From positions 605,230-669,229 of the forward strand of contig NC_018252.1 in NCBI RefSeq assembly GCF_000227135.1: a stretch of 64,000 nt of DNA. Direction: 5' to 3'. Positions 11,401 through 21,649 of this stretch are shown here, in pieces. The position numbers were made by a program, and so were the translations under genes. Each line of letters begins with the position of its first letter. The first letter of the stretch is position 1. The notes beneath the pieces are model-generated. The model saw nothing but the letters and a program-made list of their open reading frames with translations, had not been told where the DNA came from and did not search any database. This stretch comes from Leishmania donovani. Its lineage: Eukaryota > Euglenozoa > Kinetoplastea > Trypanosomatida > Trypanosomatidae.

Positions 11401-14400
11401 ACGACGATGCCGCGCTTCCGCTGCTGGATACCGGCACTGCTTGCACGACATCCGGGGTGCTCGCCGGAGTGATGGAGGCAGGCTCGCCGCTTGTGGTGGT
11501 GATTGCGGTCGCGGCAGTAGCGGTGACCGGCGCACGTGCCACGGCCGGGCTAATGTTCTTCACCGTCAGCACCACGGCTGTTTGCAGTGACGCGTTGGCT
11601 GGCGGCAGCACTGTCGAGTGCATTGCCACGACTGGCTGGACTTCGCACCGGCGCAGCAGCCGATGCAGGCATACCATGACCGCCGGCCCGCCCGCGGCCT
11701 TGTGGGCCGCAACAGCAGCTGTGGGGCTGTGTAGCTGCCGGTGCAGCAGTGAGGTGGGCGACGCCATCGTCGACGTCAGCGCGGACTCCGTCGGCGGGGT
11801 CGCATTCGCGGGGTCGAGCTCCGCGGCGCTCGCGAACAAGCACGGCGGCAGCTTCTCTGGCTCCGGCAGGGGCCCGGAAAGGTAGGCAATCAGCAGAAAA
11901 AAGTAATTGGGCGTGTTCTGCAGCGCCGCATCGCTGCGCCGATGTTGCGCACGTATGGTGACGGCGAAGGTGCGAGTCTCTTGCGCCTTCAGGTGCTCTG
12001 CCAGCACCAACGGAGCCTCCCGCTCGAGATTCTGCAGCCGGCCGAATTCCTCGATGTACATGAGATGCGATGCCGCGGGGCTACGCTGCAGAACCACGTG
12101 TACCGCGTCCTGCTGCGCGCTGGTGTTGCGCACGACGAGGTTGGTGTAAAAGTACTCGCCGTCGCATAGGTGTTCCGGAATCGGAGGCTGAAAGGTGGCC
12201 GTGACACACGCCTTCGACGGCGTCACGCTCACGTGGATGTTCTCCGGGGCATCGAGGGAGGGCATCGGGTTCTCAATCGCGTACTCGTACAGGCTCTCCG
12301 GACACCCAGGCCGGCTTTCCCGCGTTGCAAAGTAGTAGTACCCCTCCTGACCCAGCAAGGACCAGCACAGGCCGATGATAGCGTACTCGCCCTCTGACAC
12401 AGGGTCGAAGGAGAGGGAGACGCGCCGACGCGCGCCGGCCTCGAGGCGCACCGTCTGCGTCATCGAGCTCTTCCACAGCTGCTCCGGTGACGCGTAGTCG
12501 AGGTAGAGCAGCGTCAAATCGGTCGCCTCAATCGAGCAGCCGATGATGTTCTCCATAACAAAGTTGAGCGCGAGCGGCTCGGCCTTTGCGATAGTGAAGC
12601 GCCGCTGCGGCTGTGCAGCGCTCCCTGACGCCGCCTCTGCCATAGGAAACACGTGGTCGTCCTGACGCGCACCTGCTTGCTGCGACACCGCCGGCGACGA
12701 GGCCCCGCCGCGTCTGTCGGCTGCCGTGTTGTACCGATAGCTGCTGTTGGCCGTGCTACAGCTCCCACTGTGGCCGTCCTGGCTGCGCCGGCTGTGAGCA
12801 GTGCCGCCGCAGCCATATTTGCTGCCTCCGTGGAAGGCCGGGAAGCGGTAGGACGGGTGTGCCCTCAGCACCGTTTCCGTGTAGTTCTTCTTTAGATGCT
12901 TCTCCATGCTGTGCCATTCCGTCTCTGCTGCTGCCTCGCTCATCTTGCGCGCCGCGTCGTCGGTCAGCGTGTCGGTGCTGTAGTAGTTGCGGTCCACGCG
13001 AAAGGAGCCGCGCAGTATGCGAGGCATCGGCATGTGCGGGCACAGAGCGTAGCCCATGCTGGAGAGCATGCGCTTCTGCTGTGCCCAGAAGCCCTCGAAC
13101 GCCTGCTGCGCGGTGGCAGGGTGACGATACAACGGTGTCCCTTGCGCGACGGCGACGCTTGTCATGGCGATTCCGCGCACGTCCTGGCCCAGCTGCATGT
13201 AGAGCTGGCCGGCGGTCAGGTAGAGGTGCTCGGTGAGCGTCTTCCACGTCTCCTGCGGGTCAATCGCGCGGAGCAGCTGCAGCACACGCAGGTAGCACCG
13301 CAGCGCCTGCTCCAGTGAGTTGTCGGCGCGGTACAGGGCGCCTGCCCGCTGCAGCCGCTGCGCAAACCGGCGCAGGTTCATGTACACAGGGTAGTCTCTC
13401 GGGATCGATGGTGGCACCTCTAACCCAGCTGGAAAAGGCGGGTTTGTGAAGGCCGCGATGCCGGCCAACAAGTCGTTCACGACGCCACTCAACAGATTTT
13501 GCCGCTGCAGGATGCCGCTCCGCAGCAGGTGTGTCAGGATCGCATGACACCGATCCAGCATGGGCGGGGTGCGGACTCGGCTGCTCTCGTAGAGCAGAAA
13601 GGCAACGCGCACCGCGTGCGTTGGCGTTCCAGCCGCCAAGTAGTCGTTCCACGCCACCTCCCAACGGTTTGTCTGCGAGCTCACCCGCTGCGTCGCGGAG
13701 GTCACGCCGGTGTACCACGGTGTCAGGCTCTGAGGCACCAGCTTGCCCTGCAGGAGCTGCGCCACGCCGATGCCCTCTTGGCAAGCGGCGATGAGGGCCC
13801 GGTTGTACGGCCGCAGCGCCAGCGTCTCGAGCAGCTCCTCGATGCACATGCGGTAGTACGAGATAGCGCCTTTCAGGTCGTGCAGCGCCAGCGAGAGATC
13901 ACCGCAGTGCCGCATCTGCATCTCCAGCGAGTGCGCTACGTACCTTGGGAATGCAGACGAGTCCAAGCCGTTCGGCGTTTTGACTACGTCGGCAGTGCGG
14001 GGCCGGCCCTCGTCCTTGCCCTTGAACCACGCCGCCATCTTACTCAGCGTCGTCGTGCGCCGATCCTGCACGGACACGTCGAGCATGCGCAGCCGCCGCT
14101 CGACAAACTTGAAGAGGGACTGGGAGAGGTAGTAGGCCATGACGTTGTGCACGTCCGTCACGTCCTCGGGACTCATGTAGCACCCGGTGATGATGGCAGT
14201 GTTCGAGTTTGGCCAGGTGCCGCAGGTTCTGTGCACGGCGCGGAACGAAAGCGCGGGGGCGCAGTCAGCAGCGGTGCCGGACGGCGACGCGGCACCGGAG
14301 GAGGGGGAGGTAGTGGACGCGCTAGGAGATTGTGAAGCGGTGACGGTGTTGGACGATGCTGCTGCTGCTGCCTGCGCCGCTGCTTGATGAAGTGCTTGCG

Positions 14401-15307
14401 CAGAGGGCACGTCCATCACCATCGGCGAGGCCGCGATCCACATGGACGGATCGAGGTTCTTTACGGTGCGCGGGTCGACGACGGAGTTCACCTTGATGAG
14501 GGCGCAGTAATTCGCCCCGTAGAGCTGCTGCACGGATGTCAGAACCTGCCGCGCGGTGCTCAGCGACGGACTCAGCGGTGACGTGTTGTCGTGCAGGATT
14601 AGGTAGTACTGGTGCAGCTCTGTGTCCATGCCTGGGAGGCTGGCGCGCAACTCTTGGATGCGCCGTGCCTGCGCACGGAAGACCTGAAGCATGCCCTCGA
14701 CGCCACCCGCCTCGGTCGTGGCAACGGCGAAGAGAGCCCCGATGGGGTAGTCGATGGTGTCGAAGGAGCTGCACCGCACGAGGCTGTGGAGGTCGCGAAT
14801 GAAGGCGCGGTGCCACGTGGGGCAGGCGCGCTCCAGTAGCGTCGACACCGCTGCTGGTCCGCCAATTACCTCAGACGCTGCGGGGGGCGACGACAACTCT
14901 GTGGACGGTTGCGCCGCCCGGACTGGCCGCGGCAGCGATCCGTCGTGGCGGCTGCGATTCTTTGCAACAATGTCCCTCAGTGCAGCATCCAGCTGCTCCC
15001 CGTAGGCAAGGTCGAACGCCGCCGCGTTCCGAAGAAGGTGCCGAGTGTGCCGTGCCACCTGGGACAGCGAAACGTCACGCACACACTCGGTGCGCATCAG
15101 CCGAACACCGAACTTGTTGCACGCCACCGGTTCACTGCGGTCCCCGATGCGGGCGTAGAGCGGCCCGCCCGCGTACACGCTGTGCAGGCGTAGCAGGTGA
15201 ATGAGATCCATACCATTACGGGCGCAAATGGCATCCGCCGCGGCGCTGCTCTCCACGACGACGACAGGGCGTGCGTACCGCTGCTCCACCCAGTCTTCTA
15301 GGCTCAT
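8402..15307 (-). CDS. TRAPPC8: TRAPPC8/Trs85-like TRAPPIII subunit (giant)
   Basis: A 2301-residue protein whose N-terminal third matches the Trs85/TRAPPC8 pattern. It opens with the short basic lead and a V-x-V-ES segment (14-20), then NGMDLIHLLR (31-40). At about 163-200 is the block PTWHRAFIRDLHSLVRCSSF followed by a hydrophobic strand, and at about 233-290 come YYLILHD and the GANYCALIKVNS strand. Around 700-950 there are helical, TPR-like segments with tyrosine- and leucine-rich spacing. TRAPPC8 is the defining subunit of TRAPPIII, a Rab1-activating tether for ER-Golgi and autophagy traffic. Human TRAPPC8 is about 1435 residues. The extra length here is mostly Ala/Ser/Pro-rich low complexity in the middle and C-terminal thirds. 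The start at 15307 is the first ATG after a (TG)n/pyrimidine stretch; the frame upstream is repeat. Confidence 0.85.
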   Translation of the reverse strand: MSLEDWVEQRYARPVVVVESSAAADAICARNGMDLIHLLRLHSVYAGGPLYARIGDRSEPVACNKFGVRLMRTECVRDVSLSQVARHTRHLLRNAAAFDLAYGEQLDAALRDIVAKNRSRHDGSLPRPVRAAQPSTELSSPPAASEVIGGPAAVSTLLERACPTWHRAFIRDLHSLVRCSSFDTIDYPIGALFAVATTEAGGVEGMLQVFRAQARRIQELRASLPGMDTELHQYYLILHDNTSPLSPSLSTARQVLTSVQQLYGANYCALIKVNSVVDPRTVKNLDPSMWIAASPMVMDVPSAQALHQAAAQAAAAASSNTVTASQSPSASTTSPSSGAASPSGTAADCAPALSFRAVHRTCGTWPNSNTAIITGCYMSPEDVTDVHNVMAYYLSQSLFKFVERRLRMLDVSVQDRRTTTLSKMAAWFKGKDEGRPRTADVVKTPNGLDSSAFPRYVAHSLEMQMRHCGDLSLALHDLKGAISYYRMCIEELLETLALRPYNRALIAACQEGIGVAQLLQGKLVPQSLTPWYTGVTSATQRVSSQTNRWEVAWNDYLAAGTPTHAVRVAFLLYESSRVRTPPMLDRCHAILTHLLRSGILQRQNLLSGVVNDLLAGIAAFTNPPFPAGLEVPPSIPRDYPVYMNLRRFAQRLQRAGALYRADNSLEQALRCYLRVLQLLRAIDPQETWKTLTEHLYLTAGQLYMQLGQDVRGIAMTSVAVAQGTPLYRHPATAQQAFEGFWAQQKRMLSSMGYALCPHMPMPRILRGSFRVDRNYYSTDTLTDDAARKMSEAAAETEWHSMEKHLKKNYTETVLRAHPSYRFPAFHGGSKYGCGGTAHSRRSQDGHSGSCSTANSSYRYNTAADRRGGASSPAVSQQAGARQDDHVFPMAEAASGSAAQPQRRFTIAKAEPLALNFVMENIIGCSIEATDLTLLYLDYASPEQLWKSSMTQTVRLEAGARRRVSLSFDPVSEGEYAIIGLCWSLLGQEGYYYFATRESRPGCPESLYEYAIENPMPSLDAPENIHVSVTPSKACVTATFQPPIPEHLCDGEYFYTNLVVRNTSAQQDAVHVVLQRSPAASHLMYIEEFGRLQNLEREAPLVLAEHLKAQETRTFAVTIRAQHRRSDAALQNTPNYFFLLIAYLSGPLPEPEKLPPCLFASAAELDPANATPPTESALTSTMASPTSLLHRQLHSPTAAVAAHKAAGGPAVMVCLHRLLRRCEVQPVVAMHSTVLPPANASLQTAVVLTVKNISPAVARAPVTATAATAITTTSGEPASITPASTPDVVQAVPVSSSGSAASSCHTHARGHSYAPVRVARVLVVHSPRWGVEHKGTEELFADCAVHCLLSHGDSLTLPLLVKRQPRAAEGADATVRRVSLSDGAAATSAGAQCPYRDTTCIALAKALPSPARAKAVEEHLGTSVSQSERNLFFLQTSCVGPGHVGARPSADEAGGGLAFYADKAGQQKEATKTAKQRRCDEADEERRLCGGPIEQYTPLAIAVAWVREEGGGAESHKKHSGVGGDLGQREGQVFLFVDPIEHVYQTVAQQQKRQAEQESATSLRPALSAVRAGVSAEQTQQELCEAMLVRYASLKRWQGALVSHVQAPPVVRVTPSRASDKTVAAPVPVTLRCLSLAPVPLLVTAEALPPPVPHHSLSFLKHAREGGARGDQAASPATPPPPPSPPAAMTASGSDVPVLFVGKTVHTFLLMPSEEYEVQFTALALRPGLVDCQRISLSAASICYLHSTAEKDDDGADGADEMRGTEGAQPLMCTGMTLPSLIRALLSHKTPSAAPRTAPRVLLSDRQLCGRQRPDDGADMRSGAERCGRRQALQGYLAAAAHSSVMTLVERYGTRAAELVRQLAPLGPAGGATVSQVMSYTAPALTRVIMVDDRAATSTAVGEGSGVTVRKAAPAAAPVAAVSAPSTAAAAATRSHDAARKFFRQLEIFETELERARLGNVSDPHGLQYVYRPTVKMAGGGTSRGGHCTANSSFATPRSVTSVAGVGGSAAAPLRSPSWSTPLMPAAAPPPLTEEAMAIGNGGVSAPDSVGGSWVADLVSATSRKMDSVAQPAVVAAVGAQGTFSSVRSPARQPCDDAEELCSPLHLPAVAFESHAAEAAFTLDISEASSPLQWSHDGPHPLSGADGMGSVECMAELAVREDSDPLCVAGTKTQIGLVSPMRQLRSSDVRIACAADVCDGTEVLMNAADAKDTETWTSPAARHAPSLPRHSQEAGNSQEAEHSAFAAWVHNPLSPSSASGIAASSPAGFTADVAVGIPPPSPSSSSLPPSGAAAVDATTPPT

Positions 15308-17300
15308 GATGGCGACGTTTAGATCGGGGGACTGACTATGCAGGTGATACACACACACACACACACACACGTGCTGGCACGCAAACTCAACACGCAGACG
15401 CAAGTAACAAAGCCGGCACGCGGAGGACCACGCGAATACCAACACAGGGAGACGACGGTATACGTGATGGGGTGTGGCTGTGGCTGTCGTAGCAAGAGGT
15501 AGTGAAGCAAGAGCGAGTGTTGAAGGTGAGCGTGTGTGGATGTGCGCGTGCACGGCGATAGGGAGAGGTCGTTGCTGAATCAGAGAAAGGTGACGGCCGC
15601 AGGAGAAACCCACACGCGACTGCCAAGCGAAGAGAACGCAAAGGAGGTGGGTGATAAGAGCACCAGCAAGAGAGATCGAGACAGAAGGAAATCGGGCAAC
15701 TGCCTCGAAAGAGAAAGAGGACAAGCGAAAGAATGCGTGGAATGCGTGTGCGTTATCTTCCGGCACCTGCGGCGTGCGCGCAAAACAACGACGCCGACGC
15801 CGGTGAGTTTCACTATCGCCGCATGCGTGTTCGGTTATGTGTTGAGCGCGAGAGGACAAAAACATCAGCGCGTTTGAGAGACAGAGAGATGTGAGAGGTG
15901 AGGGAGATAGGAGTTACGGCCATGTGCTGTGGTGGGAGGGCGAGAGTGGTGAGATTCTAGCGCCATGTGCGCTCCCGCACACACACACACACACACACAC
16001 ATGCAAACACATCAGCGAGAGAGAGAGAACGCGGCAACAGGCACTGGAGCCGAGCAACTTCCACCCCACACTGTCTCACCGTTCCCAACGCTGTCACCAT
16101 GCAGCGCACAAAGACACAGAACACCGATTGCCATAAACATGGAGAGCGTAGGCGTAGCGCAGAAGAACACGTGCATGCGCCCCTTGAGATCGCCCACGTG
16201 CGCGCGCACACACACACAAGACAGTGCCGATCATGCTTGATCAGTTCCCTTGAACTTGTTCGAGAAATGCAAATTGCCTTCGGAGTGCGCGCTCGTGCTT
16301 GTGCCGTGTAGTTCCTTCACCTATCTTCTCCATCGGCGAGATCGTACCGACCTCTTCATAACCACTACCATGTACTCCGCCCCCGCACACTAACCAACAA
16401 ACACCATCAGCCGCAGATAACGGCCAGCCGCACTGCAAGGAAGTCTGCGGCAACGAGAGAGAGAGAGCGGGGATACCAGCGAGTGCAGGAGATACACATA
16501 TGCATGCGCAGACACACAGGCGCATGGAGAGAGGAAGAGAAGGAGCAGGAAGCCGGAGTCAGAGGAGGCGCCGGTGGAGGAGGGCACCCCCACCCCCGGG
16601 AAGGGGGATCGACGACACAAACACAACAAAATAATAATAAAAATGAAAACATGCGTCAGTACAAAGACGAGGTAACCCACAACATGGCGACATCGCACGC
16701 GCACACAGACACAGATGCACACACACACACACACACACACACGCATGCACGCCTGTGCCTGTGCGTGTGTGTGTGTGCAAACTGGAAAAAATGATCATCA
16801 ACTGAGCATACACACACGCACACACGGACGAACAGACGAAAGCGGAGACAAGGGAAGAGAGAGAGCGCTGAAGAGCGAGATCTGGTAGAAACAACGCGAA
16901 GAAAAATGAAAAGGATGATAAAGGTGCAGAGGACGGCACGAGGGAGATGAGCGATGGAGAAGGCGGTGATGTGTGTGTGTGTGTGCGTGCTTGTATGTGC
17001 GAGCCCGTGAGTATCTGCGTTTGCTCGACGAAGAGAGAGGGAGAGACAAATATGTAGCGGAGAGAGAGGGGATAGGATAGAAAGAGGGGTGATAGGCGAA
17101 TGAAAAAGAAAAAGGGAACTAGCCACGGCGACGATCCTCCTCCTCGACAACGACAACGGCCATCAAGGCACGGATGACCACCACGATAGAGAGGAGGCGG
17201 CGAAAGCAAGAGAAGGAAACCACTACAGAGGTATATATATATATGTGTGTGTAGATATCAGCAGCACTGCAGAGAGGCACACAATATGTGGGTCACGGAA

Positions 17301-17338
<38 letters not shown>

Positions 17339-18918
17339 CACGCGAGGGGGTGGGTGGGTGGGGAGGGAGAGAGGCACGCACTTGTACATTGGAATCGACT
17401 TCACGGAAGAGAGAAGAGCAGGCGGAAAAGAGAGAGATTAGAGAGGAAGGGGGAGGGAGACACAGACACGTCCAAGTGACGCGGAATGAGCGCGTGAGGT
17501 GGGCACTGGTGGAGAAGGAGGAGGTTTGTGGAGATGGGGGGACGAGACTTCGCACCCCGTGACGATGTGCTGTAGTCAGTTCGGGTGGGATGAAGCGAAT
17601 TCCGCATTTGCTGCTCCCTGTTTTTGCCCCCTTCCTCCTCCTTTGTCGTCTTGTGGTGGTGTCGGAGTGTGTGCATGGTGCATCGATTACGCGTGTGTGC
17701 GTGGCGGAGAAGACTTTCACGTTTTGGCTGCCCAACGTGTCCCTTTCCCTGCCATACAGCATGGGCACAACGCTCCTTCCTCCCTCCCACCCGGCCCACC
17801 CACCGCTGCAACAGGCCCCCACACCGCGTGGCGCCAAGCAGCCGTAGACACGCGCCGCTGCAGAAATGCGCCGACCCAGTCAGCGAAGCGCGGCCTCCGC
17901 CCCAGACCCTCTACCCGCCCTCCCCGCCCCGCAAGGTCGCCCCTCACGGCCGCTCGCCTTGTGCCCGGTCGCCACGTCGCGCATCCCTCCGGGCGCCTCG
18001 GGCTCCCCGAGCCAGGGCGCGGTGAGGGCCGGGGGGATGTATTCGAGTGACGCTGACACTCTGCCCAATCGCATGGATGGCACAAACGTGCTCACTGTCG
18101 CAGGCCGCTTCGATGCAGCGCCAGTCCAGGGCCTGACACCGCCGACACCCGTAGCGGTACATCGCTCTGGCCTCCCGCTACGGTCGTAGGTACCTGACCC
18201 TGGCATCACACTGGGGTGTCCCCGTCATCAGAGCCGCACACACGCACATCTATATGAGAAATCAAGGAAGAACATTTGGGTGGGCGGTGGGGCGGCATGT
18301 GAGCGGGAGAGAGAGAGAGAGGCTGCGGGCCTGGAGGCGGTGGCGGGGAGGAGAGCGAAGAGGACACACGCGATCTCTCTCGCTCTCCCTGTCCTTTGCC
18401 TTTACAACGGCAGACATACACACACACACACAGAGGGAACACCGGCGGATATACATAACATACTCACATCCACACAGAGAGTGGGAGGAGGGGTGGGAGA
18501 GGGGAAAGATGACAGACACACACACACACATACGAACAGACATATAAGCGCATAGAGGGGAGGACGAGGTGCGCCAGAGAAAAGAAACCCTACAGAGGAC
18601 TGCACAAGGTGAAGAAGAGGGGGTATGCCCAGTTGGAACTAGACCCGTTGCGGGAGTGGCAGGGGGACAGGAAAAGGGTTGCCGTAGCAGAGATCTGCGC
18701 AACCGCAGGGCATACGGTACGTGAAAGTGACGGGACGGTTGCAGAAGGGGGTGTGCGGAGGAGACGACAGTGGCAGCTTTACGCCACGCGTGCACGCGTC
18801 CTCTGTGCGGCTCTCCCCCTTTTTCTCACGGCATGTGGTGTCGGTCATGAGCTTGCAATGCACAGGCGTATGCATCACCCCCGCTTTCTCGCACACGCAC
18901 GCACACACTGCAACATTC
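15308..18918. other. Long intergenic spacer (CK1 3' UTR / TRAPPC8 5' UTR)
   Basis: At 3.6 kb this is the largest spacer in the window. No protein gene is credible; the open frames of about 200 codons at 16559-17209 and 17223-17837 are His/Thr/Leu-rich repeat products. It holds (CA)n at 15349-15370, 15978-16001, 16718-16742 and 17307-17335, a (TA)n run at 17232-17244, and the SIDER-like element at about 17808-18235. Such long spacers in this lineage are usually long 3' UTRs carrying stability signals. Confidence 0.6.
17808..18235 (-). mobile_element. Degenerate SIDER-like retroposon remnant, copy A
   Basis: This block is clearly related to the one at about 55505-55735. Both share the CGACACCCGTAGC core (18145-18157 here), the flanking GGCCTGAC/CCCTGAC segment, and the end with a CGCGTGG motif and TAGACAC (about 17825-17850). 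On the transcribed strand the short frame reads YRYGC-RRCQALDW, a pattern I associate with Leishmania SIDER elements, which sit in 3' UTRs and can destabilise mRNA. Its place downstream of the casein kinase stop fits that. Copy A carries about 190 bases (roughly 17866-18055) that copy B lacks. The family name is from memory of the translated motif, not from a search. Confidence 0.6.
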
Positions 18919-20475
18919 CTACATGCGCAGGCGATCCGGCTGCAATGGACTGCTGAACATAGGACGCTTGCTGCCAAAGGCGCTGTTCTTGTCGCGCTGC
19001 GTCGATCCGTTCATTACGTCGGAGACATCCTCGAGGCGCAGCTCGCTGTTGCGAGACGCGATAGCCGACATCTGCGTTTCGAGCCGCTGCTGCCGCGACT
19101 GCTCCTCCATCCCCCTCTTGACCTCCATCTGCCGCTTACAGAACCAGTCGAAGCACCAGTCATACGGGCCGCGCATCGGATCGACGTCCTCGAGAGTCGG
19201 CAGGACCTGCGCTGCGACGGTGCTGGGGGTCTGGAACGGATGGCTGCGCCGGCTGTTCACCGTAGACTCACTCACGACACTCAGCAGCCGCGAATCGGTC
19301 GGGGATGTGATATCGGTGGACAACATGGCGGGCACCGCGAGCGGGTTGGACGGTTTTGCGCCAGTGCGGTTTGCTGCGCAGAAGTTGCCACTAGGCAAAT
19401 CGCGCGCGGGCAGTGTCAGCCCGAGCCGCTTGCCTAGATCGCGGAACAGGCGCCGCAGGCTGTCGTAGTCCGGCTTCTGTGTGAAGGACAAGGAACGACA
19501 GTACTGGCAGTAGTTGAGAAACTCCTTTGGCATCCCCTTGCACAGCTCCTCCAGCGGCGTGGCCATCTTAGTCTCCCCGATCTTGATGGTTTTGATCTGC
19601 TGGTCCTTCGCCTGGATCCCTTGCCAGGGCAGGTTGCCTCGCAGAAAGTAGATGAGGAGAAAGCCGATGGACTCGAGGTCGTCACGGCGGCTCTGCTCGA
19701 AGCCGCGGTGCACATTGGTGCTGCAGTAGCGCGCCGTCCCGGTCAGCGGGCGACCCTCCGCAAAGGGGATGTGACTGTTTTTCTTCACCTCCCAGTACAG
19801 CTTGGAAAGCCCGTAGTCGATGATGTAGAGGATGTGCGCCTTGGACCGGCAGCCGAACACGAAGTTTTCTGGCTTGATGTCGCGGTGCACGAAGCCTTTT
19901 TCGTGAAAGTACTGAATTCGGTGCAGCAGCTGATCAGCAATCATGAGCACCGTCTTGAGAGAGAAGCGACGGTGACAGTAGTTGAAGACGTCCTCCAGCG
20001 AGGGGCCGCACATCTCCATCACCATGATGTTGTAATCGCCCTCGCTGTCGAAGTAGTAGATTTGCGGAATGCCGACAACGATGCTGATCTCTAATGATTT
20101 GCGCTGCTGCTGCGCGGTGGCGTTGACGCTCTGTGGCAGGTTGGATGGGGTATTGTTGCTGTCGCCCTGCGCCGTGCCACCGTTCACAACGCTGTGGTTG
20201 CTGCCCTCCGCAAAAAGTTGCTTTGGGTTCACTTCATTCTGCCCCACTGGGGGCTGATGCAGCACGCGGTACACCTTGCTTTCGTAGGACAGCTGCGGAT
20301 AGCGCGCCTTTTTGCGCTCCAGCTTCACCGCGACGATGCGGTGGCTCTTCTTGTCGTAGCCTTCGAAGATGTCGCCGAAGGAGCCGTTGCCGAGGCGGTG
20401 GCTGAGAAGAAAGCGGCCTCCCCCAAACGGGACCTCCTTGCCAGTCGGCTGATACTTCTCGGATACAGAGGCCAT
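18919..20475 (-). CDS. Casein kinase 1 family protein kinase
   Basis: A 518-residue CK1-group serine/threonine kinase. Visible motifs are glycine loop GNGSFGDI (29-36), lysine K51, HRDIKPEN (197-204, D199), DYG (220-222) where most kinases have DFG, and the CK1 signature GTARYCSTNVH (246-256) followed by EQSRRDDLES. There is no APE motif, as is normal for CK1. A Gln/Asn/Ser-rich insertion of about 55 residues (75-130) interrupts the N-lobe between VYRVL and VGIPQIYYF. The C-terminal 160 residues are Ser/Pro-rich and then basic-acidic, probably regulatory. It is larger than the well-known Leishmania CK1.2 (about 353 residues), so it is a different paralogue. The ATG at 20475 directly follows an AG after a ten-T tract; another possible acceptor lies further upstream. 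Confidence 0.93.
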   Translation of the reverse strand: MASVSEKYQPTGKEVPFGGGRFLLSHRLGNGSFGDIFEGYDKKSHRIVAVKLERKKARYPQLSYESKVYRVLHQPPVGQNEVNPKQLFAEGSNHSVVNGGTAQGDSNNTPSNLPQSVNATAQQQRKSLEISIVVGIPQIYYFDSEGDYNIMVMEMCGPSLEDVFNYCHRRFSLKTVLMIADQLLHRIQYFHEKGFVHRDIKPENFVFGCRSKAHILYIIDYGLSKLYWEVKKNSHIPFAEGRPLTGTARYCSTNVHRGFEQSRRDDLESIGFLLIYFLRGNLPWQGIQAKDQQIKTIKIGETKMATPLEELCKGMPKEFLNYCQYCRSLSFTQKPDYDSLRRLFRDLGKRLGLTLPARDLPSGNFCAANRTGAKPSNPLAVPAMLSTDITSPTDSRLLSVVSESTVNSRRSHPFQTPSTVAAQVLPTLEDVDPMRGPYDWCFDWFCKRQMEVKRGMEEQSRQQRLETQMSAIASRNSELRLEDVSDVMNGSTQRDKNSAFGSKRPMFSSPLQPDRLRM

Positions 20476-20791
20476 CTTGTTTTTCAGAAAAAAAAATGTC
20501 TGCTACTATGCTGCTCCCGAGTCGCTCTCTTCGCACGCTCTCGTCTGTTTGGCCCGCGCACGCCCACGCACACGCGCAGGGAGGGGCGGGTGGGTGGGGG
20601 GAGATACACTGGCACGTACGCTGGGCACAGGAGCAGGGTATCTGTTTCTGTGTGCGTGTGTCTCCCAGAGAGAGAGAGTGGGACGGATCAAAGATGGAGT
20701 AAGGGCGGCGGGGTGGGGGTGGATGAGTCAGCAGCGGAGGGAAAGGGCCAGAAACATGGTAGCATGCGCGACAACAGGACACGGAAGCATG

Positions 20792-20822
<31 letters not shown>

Positions 20823-21649
20823 CCACAAAACGCCAATCGACGGGCAGCTGTGCGCGAAGAGAAGCAGAGAGAGGGGGGTTGAGAGTGGGTGGGTGGGCAG
20901 ACACACACAGCAGAGGTGCAATGATGATGTGTGCGATCTGCCGATGGAGAAAAAGGAGGGAGAGGGAGGGAGCGCGCGAAGGGCTCGAAAAAGAATCCAC
21001 AGCGGAGTTGCGTGGGGGGGGTCGAGGCGAGGGCAGGAAGATGCTGGAGGAGAAGACGCCTGATGCGTATGCGCAGCGGAGTTCTACACCCAAAGGTGAC
21101 CGTACTCCGTGAAACACACACGCACACACACAGTCAGACAGACAGGCGCGCACAGTTTCCGCTCCGTTACGACAGCTTCGCCGATTGCTGAGCCGCTCGC
21201 GTGTGCGTGTATGCGCGAGCAGAGGGCAAGAGGGGAGGGAGGAGATGGATGAATCGAGAGAGCGAGTGATAAAAGGAATCAGTGACTGCACAGAGTGCGC
21301 GGGCGTGGGCGCAACGCCCCTCTCCCCACACACACGTGACCGACGCGCCTGAACTTGCACAGCCCAAGGTGAGTGAGGAAGCGACAGGGGAGTTGATGGC
21401 GCGTGCGGCAGATCAGCTGAAAAGAAACACGCTTCCTCCTCCACTGTGGCGGCGACTGCACGCAGGCGCGCCTGCAGGTTGTTTAGTTCGTCTGTGCGTG
21501 CTGTCGGCATCCATGCTAGTATAGAGTTGTCTATGCGCCTGTCAGTGTGTGTTCATGATCTAGCCGCAGGGATTGAGACATAGCCGGGAGCATACACACA
21601 GGCACGAACTGTGCGTCTGCTCCTGTCCATCTCTCCTTCCCTCTCCCTG
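20476..21649. other. Intergenic spacer (BRCT 3' UTR / CK1 5' UTR)
   Basis: No gene is supported. It includes a ten-T tract on the sense strand just before the CK1 start (about 20490-20499 on the plus strand as A), a second pyrimidine tract near 20578-20612, and (CA)n at 20792-20818 and about 21116-21131. Confidence 0.6.

Noticed and set aside
16559..17837. Two frames of about 200 codons in the long spacer, with hydrophobic runs
   Set aside because: The hydrophobic and His/Thr stretches come from CA and GA repeats; no domain-like pattern, no clear start context.
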